From: JACVRW01 sp963808775
Lineage (GTDB): Bacteria > Actinomycetota > Thermoleophilia > Solirubrobacterales > Thermoleophilaceae
Length of the DNA stretch: 64,000 bases
NCBI GenBank assembly: GCA_963808775.1
Contig: CAWEGR010000005.1
Location: 806,001 to 870,000, forward strand
Reading direction: 5' to 3'
How positions within the stretch are numbered: the first letter of the stretch is position 1; every line of letters starts with the position of its first letter. Shown piece after piece: positions 61,896-64,000 of this stretch. A program made the translations under genes and the position numbers. The notes under the pieces are model-generated. The model was not told where the DNA came from, ran no database searches, and worked only from the letters and a program-made list of their open reading frames with translations.

Positions 61896-62846
61896 ATGAC
61901 ACGCGCGCACGTACCGGTGCTTGCGGCCGAGCTGATCGACCTCACGAGGCCCGCCCCGGGTGAGACGGTCGTCGACTGCACCTTCGGCGCGGGCGGTCAT
62001 GCGCGCCTCGTGGCGGAGCGCGTCGGCGCAGCCGGCACGCTCGTGTGCATCGACCGCGACCCGGCGGCGGAGGAGCGCTTCGAGGAGCTCGCATCCGATG
62101 TCGCCTGCCAGACGCGCTTCCTGTCGATGGACTACGCCGACGGGCTCGCCGAGCTCGTGCGCGAGGGGGTCGAGGCGGACCTCGTCTACCTCGACCTCGG
62201 CATCTCCTCGATGCAGGTCGACACCTGGGAGCGCGGCTTCTCCTACTCCTACGACGCCCCGCTCGACATGCGCATGGACCCGCGCCAGTCGCTCGACGCG
62301 CGCGAGGTCGTGAACGGCTGGGACGAGCGCCGGCTCGCCGAGCTGTTCCGGCGGCTCGGCGAGGACCCGAACGCGCGCCGCATCGCGCGCGAGATCGTGC
62401 GCCGCCGCAAGGAGGAGCCGATCGAGACGACCGGCCAGCTCGTGGCTGCCATCGAGGCGGCGCTGCCGGCCCCGGTGCGCCGCAGCTTCGGCGGCCGCAG
62501 CCCCGCCAAGCGCGTCTTCCAGGCCGTGCGGATCGCCGTGAACGCCGAGCTCGACTCGCTCGACCGCGCGCTGCCGATCGCCTGGGAGCTCCTGCGGGAG
62601 GACGGCCGCCTCGCGGCGATCTCCTTCCACTCGCTCGAGGACCGGCGCGTGAAGCGCTTCCTCGCGGATCGCGCGCGCGGCTGCGTGTGCCCGCCGGACT
62701 TCCCGGTCTGCGTCTGCGGACGTGAGCCCGAGGCCGAGCTGTTGACCGGCCGTGCCGTCGCGCCGACCGCCGGCGAGGTGGCGCAGAACCCGCGCGCGAA
62801 GTCGGGGCGTCTGCGCGCCGCCCGCAAGCTCGAGGCGGGCGCCTGA
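61896..62846 (+). CDS. rsmH: 16S rRNA (cytosine-1402-N4)-methyltransferase RsmH
   Basis: ATG 61896 (MTRAHVPVLAAELIDLTRP) is chosen over the upstream TTG at 61878 because HVPVLA is the conserved start. Motifs are VVDCTFGAGGHARLVAERVG for SAM, VYLDLGISSMQVD, GFSYSYDAPLDMRMDP, FGGRSPAKRVFQAVRIAVN and AAISFHSLEDRRVKRFL. The 316-residue length is normal. It methylates C1402 of 16S rRNA and is a standard second gene of the division cluster. Its stop overlaps the next ATG. Confidence 0.97.
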   Translation: MTRAHVPVLAAELIDLTRPAPGETVVDCTFGAGGHARLVAERVGAAGTLVCIDRDPAAEERFEELASDVACQTRFLSMDYADGLAELVREGVEADLVYLDLGISSMQVDTWERGFSYSYDAPLDMRMDPRQSLDAREVVNGWDERRLAELFRRLGEDPNARRIAREIVRRRKEEPIETTGQLVAAIEAALPAPVRRSFGGRSPAKRVFQAVRIAVNAELDSLDRALPIAWELLREDGRLAAISFHSLEDRRVKRFLADRARGCVCPPDFPVCVCGREPEAELLTGRAVAPTAGEVAQNPRAKSGRLRAARKLEAGA

Positions 62847-63572
62847 TGGGGCGCAGCGCGGCCGCCGTCGCCGCACCGGCCCGCACGAGGCGCGCACCCG
62901 CGACGAGGCACGCCCGCGCGCCGGCGCTCCGGCCACGCGGCGCCGGCACCGGCTCCGGCCCGGCGGCCGCTGCGCGTGGTGCGCTCGCCGTTCGCGCGCA
63001 CGCTCAGGGCGCGCGCCGGCCAGGCGCTCGACTCGCTGCTCGCCGGCCGCGGCTGGATCGTGCTCGTGTTCCTGCTGCTCGGCGGGATCGTCTTCTTCAA
63101 CGTCGACCTGCTGCAGATGAACCGCGACATCGCGCGCAACTCGGAGAAGATCTCCGCGCTGAAGCGCGAGAACGCAGGGCTGCGCGCCGACGAGGCGCGC
63201 CTCGCCAGCAGCGAGCGCATCCAGGAGGAGGCCGCCGCGCTCGGGCTCGTGCTGCCCGCGCCTGGCGAGGTCCGCTACCTGAAGGCGCGGCCCTCGGTCG
63301 ACGCCAGGCGCGCCGCCGGGGGGATCGCCCCCGCGGACGGCGCCGCGGCCGACACCGCCGCCGCGGAGGCGGGCGCCGTGCCCGCCACGGGCGGAGACGA
63401 GGCGGCCACGGAGTCGGGCATCGACCCCGTGACGGGCTTCCCGGTCGACCCGGCCACGGGCCAGCCGGTCTACGACCCGGTCACGGGCGCGCCGCTCGAT
63501 CCCTCCACCGGCGAGCCGCTCGACCTGAGCGCTCTCGGCGCGGAACAGGCGACCGACCCAGCGGCGGGCTGA
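62846..63572 (+). CDS. ftsL: FtsL/DivIC-like division protein (frameshifted, repeat-bearing tail)
   Basis: The ATG at 62846 overlaps the rsmH stop and opens a basic Ala/Pro/Arg cytoplasmic segment. The frame must change near 62935 to reach the open frame RRPLRVVRSPFARTLRARAG; otherwise translation would start at GTG 62976. A single membrane helix follows (GWIVLVFLLLGGIVFFNVDL), then a leucine-zipper-like coiled coil (NRDIARNSEKISALKRENAG, LRADEARL). This is the FtsL/FtsB plan. The long outside tail ends with four D-P-x-T-G-x-P units (DPVTGFPVDPATGQPVYDPV onward), which is unusual for FtsL. Position between rsmH and ftsI supports the assignment. Confidence 0.82.
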
Positions 63573-63576
63573 GCCG

Positions 63577-64000
63577 GTGCCGGCCACCCAGCGCCGCCCG
63601 CCCCCACGCGCCCCGCGCAGGCGCACCTCGAGCGGTGGCGCCTCGCCGCGGCTGGTCGAGCGCCGCATCGGGCTGCTGTTCGCGATCTTCCTGCTCCTGC
63701 TCGGCCTCGCCGCCCTGCGGGCCACCTGGCTCGGCACGGTCAAGTCGGGCGCGCTGTCGGACCGCGCGCTCTCCCAGCAGGTCGAGGACCTCGTCACGCC
63801 GGCACGGCGCGGCACGATCTCGGACCGCAACGGCATCAAGCTCGCGGTCACCGAGGACTCGGTCACCGTCTTCGCCCATCCGATCCTGATCGACGACCCC
63901 GGCGCCGTCGCGCAACGTCTCGCGCCGCTCGTCGGGCGCACCGAGAGCGAGCTGCTCGAGAAGCTCTCGGACAGCGACTCGACCTTCGTCTACCTGCGCA
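63577..64000 (+). CDS. ftsI: Division-type penicillin-binding protein FtsI (3' partial)
   Basis: The GTG at 63577 starts 4 bases after ftsL. A Pro/Arg-rich cytoplasmic start (VPATQRRPPPRAPRRRTSSG) leads to a membrane helix IGLLFAIFLLLLGLAALRA. The N-terminal part of the PBP dimerisation domain follows (LVTPARRGTISDRNGIKLAV, ending at the window edge in STFVYLR). RGTISDRNG is the conserved motif of class B PBPs. The transpeptidase domain lies outside the window. It cross-links septal peptidoglycan. Confidence 0.93.
   Translation, partial: MPATQRRPPPRAPRRRTSSGGASPRLVERRIGLLFAIFLLLLGLAALRATWLGTVKSGALSDRALSQQVEDLVTPARRGTISDRNGIKLAVTEDSVTVFAHPILIDDPGAVAQRLAPLVGRTESELLEKLSDSDSTFVYLR

Overview
The window is about 72% G+C, has short intergenic gaps and uses GTG and TTG starts often. 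It reads as a high-GC actinobacterium of the Thermoleophilia/Solirubrobacterales type. Supporting signs are an mraZ-rsmH-ftsL-ftsI cell-division cluster, Tad/Flp-type secretion genes, many exported proteins with Arg-rich C-termini, and c-di-AMP control of an Rpf-like gene. There are no IS elements, prophage genes, CRISPR arrays or rRNA genes. About 25 genes are interrupted by apparent single-base frameshifts, which suggests uncorrected assembly indels, so many 'broken' genes here may be intact in the organism.

Region by region. 1-2256: kinase/LanC fusion cut by the left edge, followed by tRNA-Glu. 2436-10024: a cobalamin riboswitch leads an overlapping operon. It encodes three exported DUF4430-type proteins, an ECF T component, a double-ATPase, and an S component fused to an extracellular prenyltransferase-like barrel. 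DUF4430 and this barrel are the two folds of animal intrinsic factor/transcobalamin, so the operon looks like a bacterial B12-capture and uptake machine. This is the most interesting system in the window. 10038-16604: GMC oxidoreductase pair, SDR, nitroreductase, glycerol-3-phosphate dehydrogenase, dihydropteroate synthase and a metallophosphoesterase. 16681-18332: a secreted propeller-like protein. 18358-20383: cyclic 2,3-diphosphoglycerate synthetase and 2-phosphoglycerate kinase, a two-gene route to cDPG. 20401-21615: a Rho paralogue without the P-loop lysine. 21619-29350: a Nod19-like/cupredoxin protein, an MMPL transporter and a heavily frameshifted STAND-SARP regulator.

29418-33771: a degenerate GlpD paralogue translationally coupled to a subtilase with an inserted domain and to a small exported protein, closed by a strong hairpin. 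33817-35915: response regulator, histidine kinase and CpaB-like protein in one operon. 35896-39399: rpiA and a VOC protein diverge from lon. 39414-54335: two copies of a 47-bp palindromic repeat bracket a mixed region containing an AlkZ-like protein, an SDR, a c-di-AMP riboswitch with an Rpf-domain protein, an MFS transporter, an M20 peptidase, a PAS/degenerate-GGDEF protein, an ABC exporter, an SNF2 helicase, an M3 peptidase with a methyltransferase, a PLP enzyme and an RlmA-like methyltransferase.

54730-57628: tadA-tadB-tadC, coupled to an SF2 helicase with a membrane segment (57638-60578). 61334-64000: start of the division cluster, led by five 10-bp-phased MraZ boxes and a hairpin.
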